A stretch of DNA of 14,386 nucleotides from Pseudomonadota bacterium (GCA_023389175.1 JAEWEW010000344.1:1-14386); one strand, 5' to 3'; positions 7,254 through 13,735 are shown, counted from the stretch's first letter. Translations and numbers: made by a program. Notes: a model not told the origin generated them from the letters alone.

Positions 7254-8200
7254 GCCGGCTGCACCTGTCCCGCGATCGCTGCGGGCTCGGCGCTTTCCCA
7301 GACGTCGTAGAAGTTGAACCAGTTGTAAGGATAGGCGCGGCTGTAGTGCTCGAGCCGGCGCACGTAGCGCTGCAGCGCTTCCTCGATCGCAGCCTGCCGG
7401 TCGATGCCGCGCACGCGGAAGTCGTAGATCTCCTCAAAGACCAGCCGGTAGCGGTTGCCGCCCAGGTAGAGGCCCAGCATCAGCACGGCGGGCCGCTTCA
7501 GCAGCGCAGCCATGCGGAACGGGCCGACCGGGAACGCGGCCGGCCGGCCGTGGAAGGACAGCACGCGCCGGTCTTCGCTGCAGTCGCTGTCCCGCGGCGG
7601 CAGGCGGTCGGCGAGGATGCCGGCGAGTGCGCCGGCGTCGACCGCATGCTTCACCCGGATCATGGAGTCGGTCGCGCCCAGTCCGATGATCTCCTGCTGC
7701 AGCGAGGGGTTCAGCGTGGCGATCGCCTCGCCGATCAACCGCGCGTTCTCCTCGAACATCACCATGACCACCCGCGGCGGCTCCGGCAGATGACGGCCCA
7801 GCGCGCGTGATACCTCGAAGCTGCCGACATGCGCGCCGATCAGGAAGCCGCCCCGGCCGCTGGTGCGCAGCGCTTCCACCGCCGGCGCGCCTTCGATCGC
7901 GATCTCGAACGCATCCATGCGGCCGCGCACCAGGTACGCCCGGTCCATCACCACGGTGGCGAACGCGAGGAAGTGACGGAAGATGTCGATCGCCTCGGGC
8001 GGCCGGGCCAGGACCGTCGCGAGGAACTGCCGCGACGCCTTGCGCGCCCGCGGCGCGGCCAGCACGAAATAGAACGCCACCGGATAGAGCAGCCAGCGGG
8101 CCACCCGCCGGGGAACCAGCATCGTGAGGCGGCGCGCCAACCGGACGGCGACCCGGTTGCTGCGTTCCTTCTGGTCGCGCCAGCTCGCCGGTGTCTTCAC
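7250..8200 (-). CDS. Lysophospholipid/lipid A-type acyltransferase (LpxL/HtrB family)
   Basis: 316 aa. The acyltransferase motif HX4D/E appears as GAHVGSFE (His124, Glu129). The C-terminus has YPYNWFNFYDVW (about 290-301), the aromatic signature common in LpxL/HtrB-like proteins of pigment clusters. A basic, partly hydrophobic N-terminal helix (about 20-50) suggests inner-membrane association facing the cytoplasm. It probably transfers an acyl chain, either a fatty acid or the ACP-bound polyene itself, onto a lipid or sugar acceptor before export. The start codon is GTG (8200-8198), overlapping the TGA of the dehydratase gene (8199-8197). The next gene starts inside its stop codon, so the gene is coupled on both sides. 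The acceptor cannot be told from the sequence. Confidence 0.88.
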   Translation of the reverse strand: MKTPASWRDQKERSNRVAVRLARRLTMLVPRRVARWLLYPVAFYFVLAAPRARKASRQFLATVLARPPEAIDIFRHFLAFATVVMDRAYLVRGRMDAFEIAIEGAPAVEALRTSGRGGFLIGAHVGSFEVSRALGRHLPEPPRVVMVMFEENARLIGEAIATLNPSLQQEIIGLGATDSMIRVKHAVDAGALAGILADRLPPRDSDCSEDRRVLSFHGRPAAFPVGPFRMAALLKRPAVLMLGLYLGGNRYRLVFEEIYDFRVRGIDRQAAIEEALQRYVRRLEHYSRAYPYNWFNFYDVWESAEPAAIAGQVQPA

Positions 8201-8523
8201 GGCGCCGTCGCTGCGGGGGCGTTGCCGGCCGGCGCGAGCTCGCCGCTGGCGACCCTCACGTGGTCGCAGGTGACCGAGAAGCGCACCGGGCCGCGGCCGG
8301 TCAGCTCGATGCAGAGCCGCGCGCCCGGCCCGACCGGGGCATGGAACTTGGCAACCTTCACCTGGAGCGCGTCCAGCGGGCAGGCAAGATGGCGCTCGGC
8401 CGCCGCCACGACCTCATCGAGCAGCACGACGCCCGGCAGGACCGGGTGTCCCGGGAAGTGCCCGGCGAAGGAAGGATGGCTCTCCGGCACCTCGACGAGC
8501 ACGCGCGACTTGGCGTCGTTCAT
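8197..8523 (-). CDS. Small hotdog-fold 3-hydroxyacyl-ACP dehydratase (ApeI/FabZ-like)
   Basis: 108 aa, one hotdog domain. The FabZ-type active-site string GHFPGHPVLPGVVLLDEVV (21-39) is clear: His22 is the catalytic base and Asp36 or Glu37 sits at the place of the catalytic acid. It should dehydrate 3-hydroxyacyl-ACP to the trans-2-enoyl form in polyene synthesis; such proteins are sometimes annotated as thioesterases, but the HFPGxPxLPG string favours dehydratase. The protein is shorter than FabZ (about 150 aa), which is normal for this cluster type. The ATG (8523-8521) overlaps the ligase TGA in ATGA form, and a GGAG lies 7 nt upstream of the ATG. The C-terminal tail is Ala/Pro-rich and probably disordered. 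Confidence 0.88.
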   Translation of the reverse strand: MNDAKSRVLVEVPESHPSFAGHFPGHPVLPGVVLLDEVVAAAERHLACPLDALQVKVAKFHAPVGPGARLCIELTGRGPVRFSVTCDHVRVASGELAPAGNAPAATAP

Positions 8524-9932
8524 CCGGCCGCTCCGTCGTCGGCGACGCGCATGGCGTCCTCGCCCCGGCGTGGCCGGGCCGACTGAGCCGCGCAGCGACG
8601 GGCGAGATCGTCGAGCGCGGCATGGGGCAGCTTCCCGGTCGCTGCCCTGGGCAGCCGCTCGACCCGGTAAAGCGGCCGCGGCAGGAACACCGCGTCGGTG
8701 CGGCGGCGCAGCTCGGCGAGGACATCCCGCGGCGCCAGCGCCTCCGTGACGACGAAGGCGGTCAGTCGCTGGACCTCGCGGGCGCCGCCGTCGGGATTGA
8801 AGAACGCGCCGTCGATCACGCCGGGAATGGAACAGAGGAGATGGTTGAGGTGTGCGATCGAGGCCCGCTTGCCGGCGACATTCACCATGTCCGCGTCGCG
8901 CCCGAGCAGCCGGAAGCGTTCCGGCCCGTGCAGCTCCAGCACGTCGGAGAGCCGGGTGGGCGCATCGATGTGGCCGCCTTCGGCATACCAGCCGGCCTCG
9001 CCGGGTACCGGGGATTCCCGCCGCGAGACCCGCACGCCGCGGAAGGTCTCCCAGGCATCGCCCTGCGTGGGTCGGCGGGTGGCGAGCTGTCCCGCCTCGG
9101 TGCAGCCGTAAATCTCGATGAGCGGCGCGCCGAAGCGGGCTTCGGCTTCCTGGGCGAGCTCCGGCGCGAGCGGGGCGGTGGCGCTCACCACCAGCGCCAC
9201 CGGCGGCAGCGCGAGCGGCTCGGCAAGCAGCATCCGCAAGTGGAACGGCGTGGTCACCAGCACGCGCGCGCCCGGCGTCGCGGCGAGCGCGGCGACAATG
9301 TCGGCCGGGAAGAACGGACTGCCGCCGTGGAACGCAATCCGGTTCTGCAGGGCCAGCAGCACCGTGGATTCGAAGCCGTACATGTGCTGCGCCGGCACCG
9401 TGCCGACCAGGGTCGCCCGGCCCGGCGCGAGGCCGAGCCGCTGCGCTTCGGCGCGCACGTTGCGCACCAGGCTGCCCCAGGTCTTGACGTGTGCGGTCGG
9501 CAGGCCGGTGGACCCGGAAGTGAACACATGCGCCACCACTTGCCGGTCGTCGATCAGCGGCACCTCACCGCGCGCCTTCGAGCGCGCGGCTGCCGACGGC
9601 TGCGCCGGGAACGGCACGACCGGAAGCGCCGTCTCCAGGCCGTCCAGGTCGCTGACCACCCGGGTGCGCTCGTACATCGCCGCGAGGCGGGCAAGCAGGT
9701 CGGGCGTATGGTTGGGCGGCAGGAGGCAGATGCGCCCGGAGAGCATCGCCGCGCACAGGGTCACCGCGAAGCGGTAGCGGTCGGCGCAAAGATTGAGCAG
9801 GTAGCCGCCATCCGGCAGCGCGGCGGCAAGCTCGTGCACATGCGCAAGGAAGCCCTGGGCGCCGATCGTCTCGCCGCGGTGCCAGGCCACCGCCTCGGCG
9901 CCGACGGCGGCGATGATCGGCGTGGCGCCCAC
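8520..9932 (-). CDS. AMP-dependent acyl/aryl-acid ligase (ApeH/XanA2-like)
   Basis: 470 aa adenylate-forming enzyme. The P-loop is VFTSGSTG (136-143), followed by LPTAHVKTW instead of the usual xPKG. Further motifs are YGCTEAG (275-281), GRDADMVNVAGKR (344-356) and the C-terminal catalytic lysine in PRAATGKLPHAAL (Lys434). It should activate an aromatic acid such as a hydroxybenzoate or coumarate as its AMP ester and load it on the acyl carrier protein or CoA to start the polyene. The substrate is inferred from cluster type. The open frame continues upstream into the membrane-protein gene, but homology starts at the GTG at 9932-9930. That GTG overlaps the upstream TAG (9934-9932) as TAGTG, and it is preceded by GGGAG at 8 nt spacing (plus-strand 9941-9945), a good ribosome binding site. 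Confidence 0.92.
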   Translation of the reverse strand: MGATPIIAAVGAEAVAWHRGETIGAQGFLAHVHELAAALPDGGYLLNLCADRYRFAVTLCAAMLSGRICLLPPNHTPDLLARLAAMYERTRVVSDLDGLETALPVVPFPAQPSAAARSKARGEVPLIDDRQVVAHVFTSGSTGLPTAHVKTWGSLVRNVRAEAQRLGLAPGRATLVGTVPAQHMYGFESTVLLALQNRIAFHGGSPFFPADIVAALAATPGARVLVTTPFHLRMLLAEPLALPPVALVVSATAPLAPELAQEAEARFGAPLIEIYGCTEAGQLATRRPTQGDAWETFRGVRVSRRESPVPGEAGWYAEGGHIDAPTRLSDVLELHGPERFRLLGRDADMVNVAGKRASIAHLNHLLCSIPGVIDGAFFNPDGGAREVQRLTAFVVTEALAPRDVLAELRRRTDAVFLPRPLYRVERLPRAATGKLPHAALDDLARRCAAQSARPRRGEDAMRVADDGAAG

Positions 9933-10657
9933 TACGGCAGCTCCCGGCCGCCCTCGCGGGCCGGCTTCTCCGTGAAGGCCCGGACACCGTCGAGCAGCGA
10001 GACATGATCGAAGCGCGGGTGCAGCCGCAACCGCACCAGGTACTCGCCCACGAAGATCAGCGCGATCAGCGGCAGGGTCACCACGTTGGCGAGGAGCGAC
10101 CAGGCGCGCAGGGATCCGAAGGCGAAGAGCGCGCAGGACGCGAGCGCCATCAGGAGAAAGTACGCGGCCCAGAGCAAGGTCACGCCACGGGTGTAGCGCA
10201 CCATCGCCGGCGGCAGCGTGCCGTGCACGCGCAGCGCCAGCCGGGTGATCAGCGCTTCGTCGCCGCCACCACGTGCCTGCCGCAGCGAGCTGGCGAACCA
10301 CAGTCCCAGCAGCGCATGCGTGCCGGCATGCTGCACCAGGTAGACCAGGTCGACATGCCGTTCCAGCACGCTCCACCAGGCGGCGGCCATGCCAAGACCG
10401 AGCGCGGTGGCGGCGAGCCCTGCGACCGGACGGCGGGTGCCCAGGCTGGTGGTGACCGCGCAGGCCACCGTCCAGCCGATGGCGATCAGCAGCGCGATCG
10501 AGCCGCCGTCACGCTCGACCAGCAGCACGTGGATGGCAAGGACCAGCGCGAAGGCGGCAAGCAGCGCCAGCACGATGACGACGCCCGACCGGGACGCCGC
10601 GCGCCGGCCGGGCGCGGGCGGGTCTACGTTGCCCGATGCAACGCGATGTGCTGGCAC
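9932..10657 (-). CDS. COG4648-type integral membrane protein of aryl polyene clusters
   Basis: 241 aa with about six hydrophobic segments (near 25-47, 53-72, 78-96, 103-123, 158-181 and 186-207) and short polar ends. It fits the COG4648 family of membrane proteins that sits between acyl carrier protein and AMP-ligase genes in aryl polyene and xanthomonadin-like clusters; I make that link from topology, size and position. No catalytic motif is evident. VQHAGTHALLGLWF (108-121) carries two His and lies in the fourth segment. The family's biochemical role is unknown to me; a part in membrane assembly of the synthesis complex or in lipid handling is only a guess. The only start before TM1 that I see is GTG 10657, which overlaps the ACP gene by 34 bp and has no clear ribosome binding site, so the start is uncertain. 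Confidence 0.82.
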   Translation of the reverse strand: MPAHRVASGNVDPPAPGRRAASRSGVVIVLALLAAFALVLAIHVLLVERDGGSIALLIAIGWTVACAVTTSLGTRRPVAGLAATALGLGMAAAWWSVLERHVDLVYLVQHAGTHALLGLWFASSLRQARGGGDEALITRLALRVHGTLPPAMVRYTRGVTLLWAAYFLLMALASCALFAFGSLRAWSLLANVVTLPLIALIFVGEYLVRLRLHPRFDHVSLLDGVRAFTEKPAREGGRELP

Positions 10658-10884
10658 AAGCTACGCAGCGACTGGAAGATCCGGGTGTTGTCGTCGTCGT
10701 CCGACCGCAACTGGAACCCGTACTTCTTGGAGACCACCAGCGCGACCTCCAGGATGTCGATGGAATCGAGGCCGAGCCCGTCGCCGAAGAGCGGCGCCCG
10801 CGGGTCGATCTCCTCCGGCGCCATCTCCAGGTTGAGGGCCTCGACGATCAGGCCGGCGACTTCCCGCTCCAGCTCCCGGTCCAC
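10624..10884 (-). CDS. Acyl carrier protein
   Basis: 86 aa from the GTG used here. The phosphopantetheine attachment site is FGDGLGLDSIDILEVAL with Ser41, in an acidic four-helix ACP pattern (EREVAGLIVEALNLE at the start, KKYGFQL in the middle). It carries the aryl starter and the growing polyene for the ketosynthase, reductase and dehydratases encoded downstream. It is the first gene of the operon. The start is uncertain. GTG 10884 gives the usual ACP length and N-terminus but has no ribosome binding site. In-frame alternatives are TTG 10947 (107 aa), GTG 10974 (116 aa) and TTG 11040, which lies 5 nt after a GGAGG but would add a long Pro/Ala-rich leader almost touching the divergent gene. 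Aryl polyene clusters often have two ACPs; only one is visible here. Confidence 0.9.
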   Translation of the reverse strand: MDRELEREVAGLIVEALNLEMAPEEIDPRAPLFGDGLGLDSIDILEVALVVSKKYGFQLRSDDDDNTRIFQSLRSLCQHIALHRAT

Positions 10885-11050
10885 GGGCGCGCCGGGTACG
10901 AGGGCCGCGGCCTCTTCGATCGTTGGATTGACTGATTGTTGCGCCAAAATGGACTCGGTCGGTTTCGGTTGCACCTGCTGCGGGCACCCGGCTGCACCGG
11001 CAAGCTGACGCGCCGGCGAGGGTGCCCATGAACTGGGCAATAATACCTCC
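10885..11050. promoter_or_regulatory. Divergent intergenic region with inverted repeat
   Basis: This 166-bp gap separates the pigment operon from the divergent methyltransferase gene and should hold both promoters. A perfect 6-bp inverted repeat with a 5-nt spacer, TGCCCATGAACTGGGCA, lies at 11023-11039. On the minus strand it is directly preceded by TATTAT (11045-11040), a near-consensus -10, but the matching -35 position (CTGGTC) is poor. A second weak minus-strand pair is TTGGCG (-35, near 10947) with AACGAT at 17 nt spacing. A regulator binding the inverted repeat would sit just downstream of the first -10. The elements are seen; their function is inference. Confidence 0.35.
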
Positions 11051-11902
11051 ATGAGCTCCACCGACCAGAAGCCGCAAATGCAACCTGTCGGTTCCGCCGC
11101 GATGCCGGTCGGTCCGGTCACCAGTCCGCATGCACCGCTCTCCGGTTACTACCGCGACGCCGCCGATCGTCAGCGCTACGTGAACGACCTGTTCGATCGC
11201 ACCGCGCTGGACTACGACCGCATCGAGCGCATCATGTCGTTCGGCAGCGGCCCCTGGTATCGCCGCGATGCGTTGCGGCGCGCGGGCGTCGGACGCGGCA
11301 GCGCCGTGCTGGACGTAGGCTGCGGCACCGGCCTGCTCGCTCGCGAGGCGTTGCGGCTCATCGGACCGACCGGCCGCCTGGTCGGCGTCGACCCGAGTCC
11401 CGGCATGATCGCGCAGGCGCAACTCCCCGGATGCAGCCTGGTGGAGGGCATCGCGGAGTCGCTTCCGGTAGAGGACGCTTCGTTCGATTTCGTCACCATG
11501 GGCTACGCCCTGCGGCACATCGGGGACCTGCAGCAGGCGTTCCGCGAATTCCATCGCGTGCTGCGGCCGGGAGGCACCGTCCTCGTGCTGGAGATCACCC
11601 GACCCCGCAACCGCGCGGCGGCCGCCGCCCTGAAGGCGTACATGCGCGGCGTCGTGCCGCTGGTCGCCCGTGCCGCAGGCCGCGGTGCGCAGACACCGGC
11701 GGTGTGGCGCTATTTCTGGGACACCATCGAGGCCTGCGTGCCGCCGCAGCGGGTGCTGGACACGCTGCTGGAAGCCGGGTTCACCCGGGTGCGGCGCGAG
11801 GTGACGCTCGGCATCTTCTCCGAGTACCTCGCGGTGCGGCCGCCGGGCGCGTCCGGGCCGTCGGCACCGGCCTTCGAGCGGGGCGACCAACAGGGCGACT
11901 AA
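11051..11902 (+). CDS. UbiE-like class I SAM-dependent methyltransferase
   Basis: 283 aa. The region LSGYYRDAADRQRYVNDLFDR (30-50) then YDRIERIMSFGSGPWYRRDAL resembles the start of UbiE/MenG proteins. Motif I is SAVLDVGCGTGLLARE (84-99), then VGVDPSPGMI (111-120), and LRPGGTVLVLEITRP (171-185) resembles the second UbiE signature. The first UbiE signature is altered (IERIMSF in place of the usual MN..S..), so this may not be the ubiquinone/menaquinone C-methyltransferase. A pigment head-group methyltransferase is at least as likely, given its place divergent to the operon. The ATG at 11051 has no clear ribosome binding site; in-frame ATGs at 11078 and 11102 are alternatives, and the first 29 residues look poorly structured. 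The C-terminal residues RGDQQGD are encoded by the first copies of a 12-bp tandem repeat in which the stop TAA sits. Confidence 0.88.
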   Translation: MSSTDQKPQMQPVGSAAMPVGPVTSPHAPLSGYYRDAADRQRYVNDLFDRTALDYDRIERIMSFGSGPWYRRDALRRAGVGRGSAVLDVGCGTGLLAREALRLIGPTGRLVGVDPSPGMIAQAQLPGCSLVEGIAESLPVEDASFDFVTMGYALRHIGDLQQAFREFHRVLRPGGTVLVLEITRPRNRAAAAALKAYMRGVVPLVARAAGRGAQTPAVWRYFWDTIEACVPPQRVLDTLLEAGFTRVRREVTLGIFSEYLAVRPPGASGPSAPAFERGDQQGD

Positions 11903-11936
11903 CGGGGCGACTAACAGGGCGACTAACGGGGCGACT
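11881..11936. repeat. 12-bp tandem repeat containing the stop codons of two convergent genes
   Basis: Four full copies of the unit GGGCGACTAACR start at 11881, 11893, 11905 and 11917, and a partial copy (GGGCGACT) starts at 11929. The first copy has CCAACA in place of CTAACA. Because the unit is four codons long, copies 2-4 carry TAA in the plus-strand methyltransferase frame, and copy 2 ends that gene. On the minus strand, CTA at 11923-11925 gives the TAG that ends the coiled-coil gene. No hairpin terminator is visible between the two convergent genes. Confidence 0.9.
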
Positions 11937-12807
11937 CTCCCGACGGCTCGGTCGCCGTCCCGGCGGTTCCGCCGGAACCCGCGCCTGGCGCGGCCATCGG
12001 CTGGCTGACCGGTGACCGCGGTGGCGCCGCGGCGGGGCCATCCTTGCCGCCGACGCCGCCGAGCGGCGTGAAGCCGACCGGCACTTCGATCGGGACCTCG
12101 ACCGGCACCTCGCGGTCGCGATAGACCACCCGCTCCACCGGCACCTCGACGATCCGCTCGGTGCTTCCCTGGTCCCTCATTCGGTCGCGCAGGCGAAGCA
12201 GCCGCTGCTCGGCGCTGGCCAGCCCTCGCTTGGCGTGCAGCAGTGCCGCCCTCAGCGCCGACACGGCGGCGCGTTGGCGGTCACGATCCGAGCGCACCCG
12301 GCGCAGCAGGGTCACCGTCCGTCGCAACGTCAGCTCGCCGCGATGGCGCTCTGCCTCGGTGGCCCTCAACAGCCGGGCCTTCTCTGCGCCGATCCGGCGC
12401 TCGCCCTCCAGCTCTTCCTGCAGGCGCACCAACTCCTCCCGATCGCGGTCGGCCGCCTCGGCCATCGCGGCGGTGCGCTGCGCGACCTCGTTGCCCCGGG
12501 CCTGCAGCGCGTCCTCGAGCCGTGCGTTCTCCTCCGAGAGTCGCGCGGCCCGATCCTCCAGCTCTCCGAGGCGGGCGAGCAGGTCGTCGGTTCCCGAGGG
12601 GTCCGGCAGGCCGGGCCCCGGGCTGCGGCCGACCCGTCTCTCGCGGGGGGCAACGGACGTCGGGGCGGCCCTGGTTTCGACTGGCCGCCGATGCTTCCGG
12701 CGTCCGGCGAGCCGGGCGGCTGCAAGACCGATGAGGGCGCCCAGGAGGATGGCCAGGAGGACCAGGCTGAGAAGCGGGCCGGAAAGCGGGCCGGAAAGCG
12801 GCTGCAT
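11923..12807 (-). CDS. Single-pass membrane coiled-coil protein with Val-Pro repeat, function unknown
   Basis: 294 aa; I do not recognise the family. Residues 12-33 form one hydrophobic helix followed by RRKHRR, so the rest is probably cytoplasmic. Residues about 73-212 are rich in Glu, Arg, Leu and Ala with heptad-like spacing (ELEDRAARLSEENARLEDAL), a long coiled coil. Then comes a Val-Pro repeat, RIVEVPVERVVYRDREVPVE continuing to IEVPV (218-244), and a Gly/Pro/Ala-rich tail that is likely disordered. The layout suggests a membrane-tethered scaffold or tether, but nothing in it defines an activity. The start ATG 12807 lies directly beside a 12-bp repeat coding SGPLSGPL (5-12); a clear ribosome binding site is missing. 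The gene converges with the methyltransferase, with 20 bp between stops, and diverges from the next gene. It is probably not part of the pigment operon. Confidence 0.75.
   Translation of the reverse strand: MQPLSGPLSGPLLSLVLLAILLGALIGLAAARLAGRRKHRRPVETRAAPTSVAPRERRVGRSPGPGLPDPSGTDDLLARLGELEDRAARLSEENARLEDALQARGNEVAQRTAAMAEAADRDREELVRLQEELEGERRIGAEKARLLRATEAERHRGELTLRRTVTLLRRVRSDRDRQRAAVSALRAALLHAKRGLASAEQRLLRLRDRMRDQGSTERIVEVPVERVVYRDREVPVEVPIEVPVGFTPLGGVGGKDGPAAAPPRSPVSQPMAAPGAGSGGTAGTATEPSGESPR
12771..12801. repeat. 12-bp tandem repeat at the 5' end of the coiled-coil gene
   Basis: On the plus strand, units (G/A)AAGCGGGCCGG-like run from 12771-12782 and 12783-12794, with a third partial copy AAAGCGG at 12795-12801. 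Read on the minus strand this encodes PLSGPLSGPL just before the membrane helix. The unit length is the same 12 bp as the unrelated repeat at the other end of the gene, so copy-number change would keep the frame. Confidence 0.75.
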
Positions 12808-12932
12808 CGGGCCGCTTGCCTATAGACGAGCGAAGTGGTTCGTGCCTATCATATTTGATCGACGTCGCCCAGAAAAATCCCGGGATCGTTGCAAGGCAGC
12901 ATCGGTTCCAGTGGAATGCCGGCGATATTGTG

Positions 12933-12961
12933 TTGATACTATCGATAGAAAAGATTACAAG
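12933..12961 (+). promoter_or_regulatory. Candidate sigma-70 promoter for the 13055 gene, with a palindrome in its spacer
   Basis: TTGATA (12933-12938, 5 of 6 to the -35 consensus) and TACAAG (12956-12961, 4 of 6 to the -10) are exactly 17 nt apart, within the least GC-rich stretch of the window. The spacer begins with the perfect palindrome CTATCGATAG (12939-12948), a possible repressor site. Transcription would start about 85 nt upstream of the ATG at 13055. These are sequence matches only. Confidence 0.5.
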
Positions 12962-13054
12962 AGGACGGTGGGGACGACCAGCCGCAGGATGGCAGGCGGA
13001 CCGACACCGAGCCCACAGCCCGCGCCGACGGGCAAGGCCATGGAGAGAGTGCCG

Positions 13055-13594
13055 ATGTCCAGCCAGCGAACCAACCGGAGGTTCCCATTGCTGTATCGAT
13101 GGTTGAGCTTCCCTTATGACGTCATCTGCAGTGCCGCGCAGGCAGGCAACCAGCTGCTGATGCGCGCCAACGGGCAGCTGCGCGAAGCCCTGGTGCATCC
13201 CTTGAAGCCGTTCCCGCTCGCCCACGTGGCTGGCGGCGTCGGCACCGGCAGCACCCAGCGCATCAGCGCACAGGACACGCTGCGCTTGCGCGATCACCGG
13301 CATCCGTCGGGCATCGCCGGTCTCCCGCCGGCCACGCTGAAGAACGCGCATGCCTTTCTCACGCTGCTGCCCACCTGGCTGCCCATGCCCGAGATGCGGC
13401 GCCACGGCCATTCGCAGGTGCAACTGGAATGGGACGGGCAAGGCGGCCGTCATTTCAGCGTGCTGATCGGATCGGACGGGATGCTCATCTATTCGGCTCG
13501 TCTGGGCGCGAAGGGGCGGTTCGACGGCGCGGAGCCGGTATCGGACCAGCTGTCGCCGGTGGTTGCCCACGTCCTGAGGCAGCTGCAGCACTGA
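13055..13594 (+). CDS. Hypothetical protein, 179 aa
   Basis: I do not recognise a named family. The N-terminal part is basic (SSQRTNRRF) with a moderately hydrophobic stretch LLYRWLSFPYDVIC (12-25) too short and polar to be a sure membrane helix. The C-terminal half reads GIAGLPPATLKNAHAFLTLL, then WLPMPEMRRHGHSQVQLEW, then FSVLIGSDGMLIYSARLG. That order (Leu-Pro-rich helix, LEW strand, strand, DG turn, IYSA strand) resembles small proteins of unknown function that I recall from several bacteria; this is an impression, not a search result. Start choice is good: GGAGAGAG at 13042-13049 lies 5 nt before the ATG. An in-frame ATG at 13040 overlaps that site and is less likely. The frame stays open far upstream, but there it is antisense to the coiled-coil gene. 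The upstream promoter candidate and the downstream hairpin suggest a single-gene transcript. Confidence 0.72.
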   Translation: MSSQRTNRRFPLLYRWLSFPYDVICSAAQAGNQLLMRANGQLREALVHPLKPFPLAHVAGGVGTGSTQRISAQDTLRLRDHRHPSGIAGLPPATLKNAHAFLTLLPTWLPMPEMRRHGHSQVQLEWDGQGGRHFSVLIGSDGMLIYSARLGAKGRFDGAEPVSDQLSPVVAHVLRQLQH

Positions 13595-13600
13595 CCCGAG

Positions 13601-13620
13601 CGGCGGGCACCGGCCCGCCG
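13601..13620 (+). terminator. Perfect GC-rich hairpin after the 13055-13594 gene
   Basis: CGGCGGGC at 13601-13608 pairs perfectly with GCCCGCCG at 13613-13620 around a 4-nt ACCG loop, starting 6 nt after the TGA. A G-U pair can extend the stem by one. No T-run follows (TGCCTTCGG), so it is not a classic intrinsic terminator. It may still stop or stabilise the transcript. The rest of the gap to 13859 has no gene that I can support. Confidence 0.5.
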
Positions 13621-13735
13621 TGCCTTCGGCGTCGAGCCGGGACGCGATGCGTCTGCGCGCGCGCTCGTGCGCCGCTCTCCACGATCCTCCTTCATCGCGG
13701 CCCGTGCGCGCAGCCTCCTAGGGTAAGCGATGATG

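Noticed and set aside
8520..10376. A 618-aa frame that would extend the AMP ligase N-terminally
   Set aside because: The extra N-terminal part is the shadow of the COG4648 membrane-protein gene. The GTG at 9932 has a good ribosome binding site and the expected N-terminus.
12161..13054. Upstream extension of the 13055-13594 frame giving a 477-aa protein
   Set aside because: The extension is antisense to the coiled-coil gene, Ser/Arg-rich and without domains; the ribosome binding site and promoter support the start at 13055.
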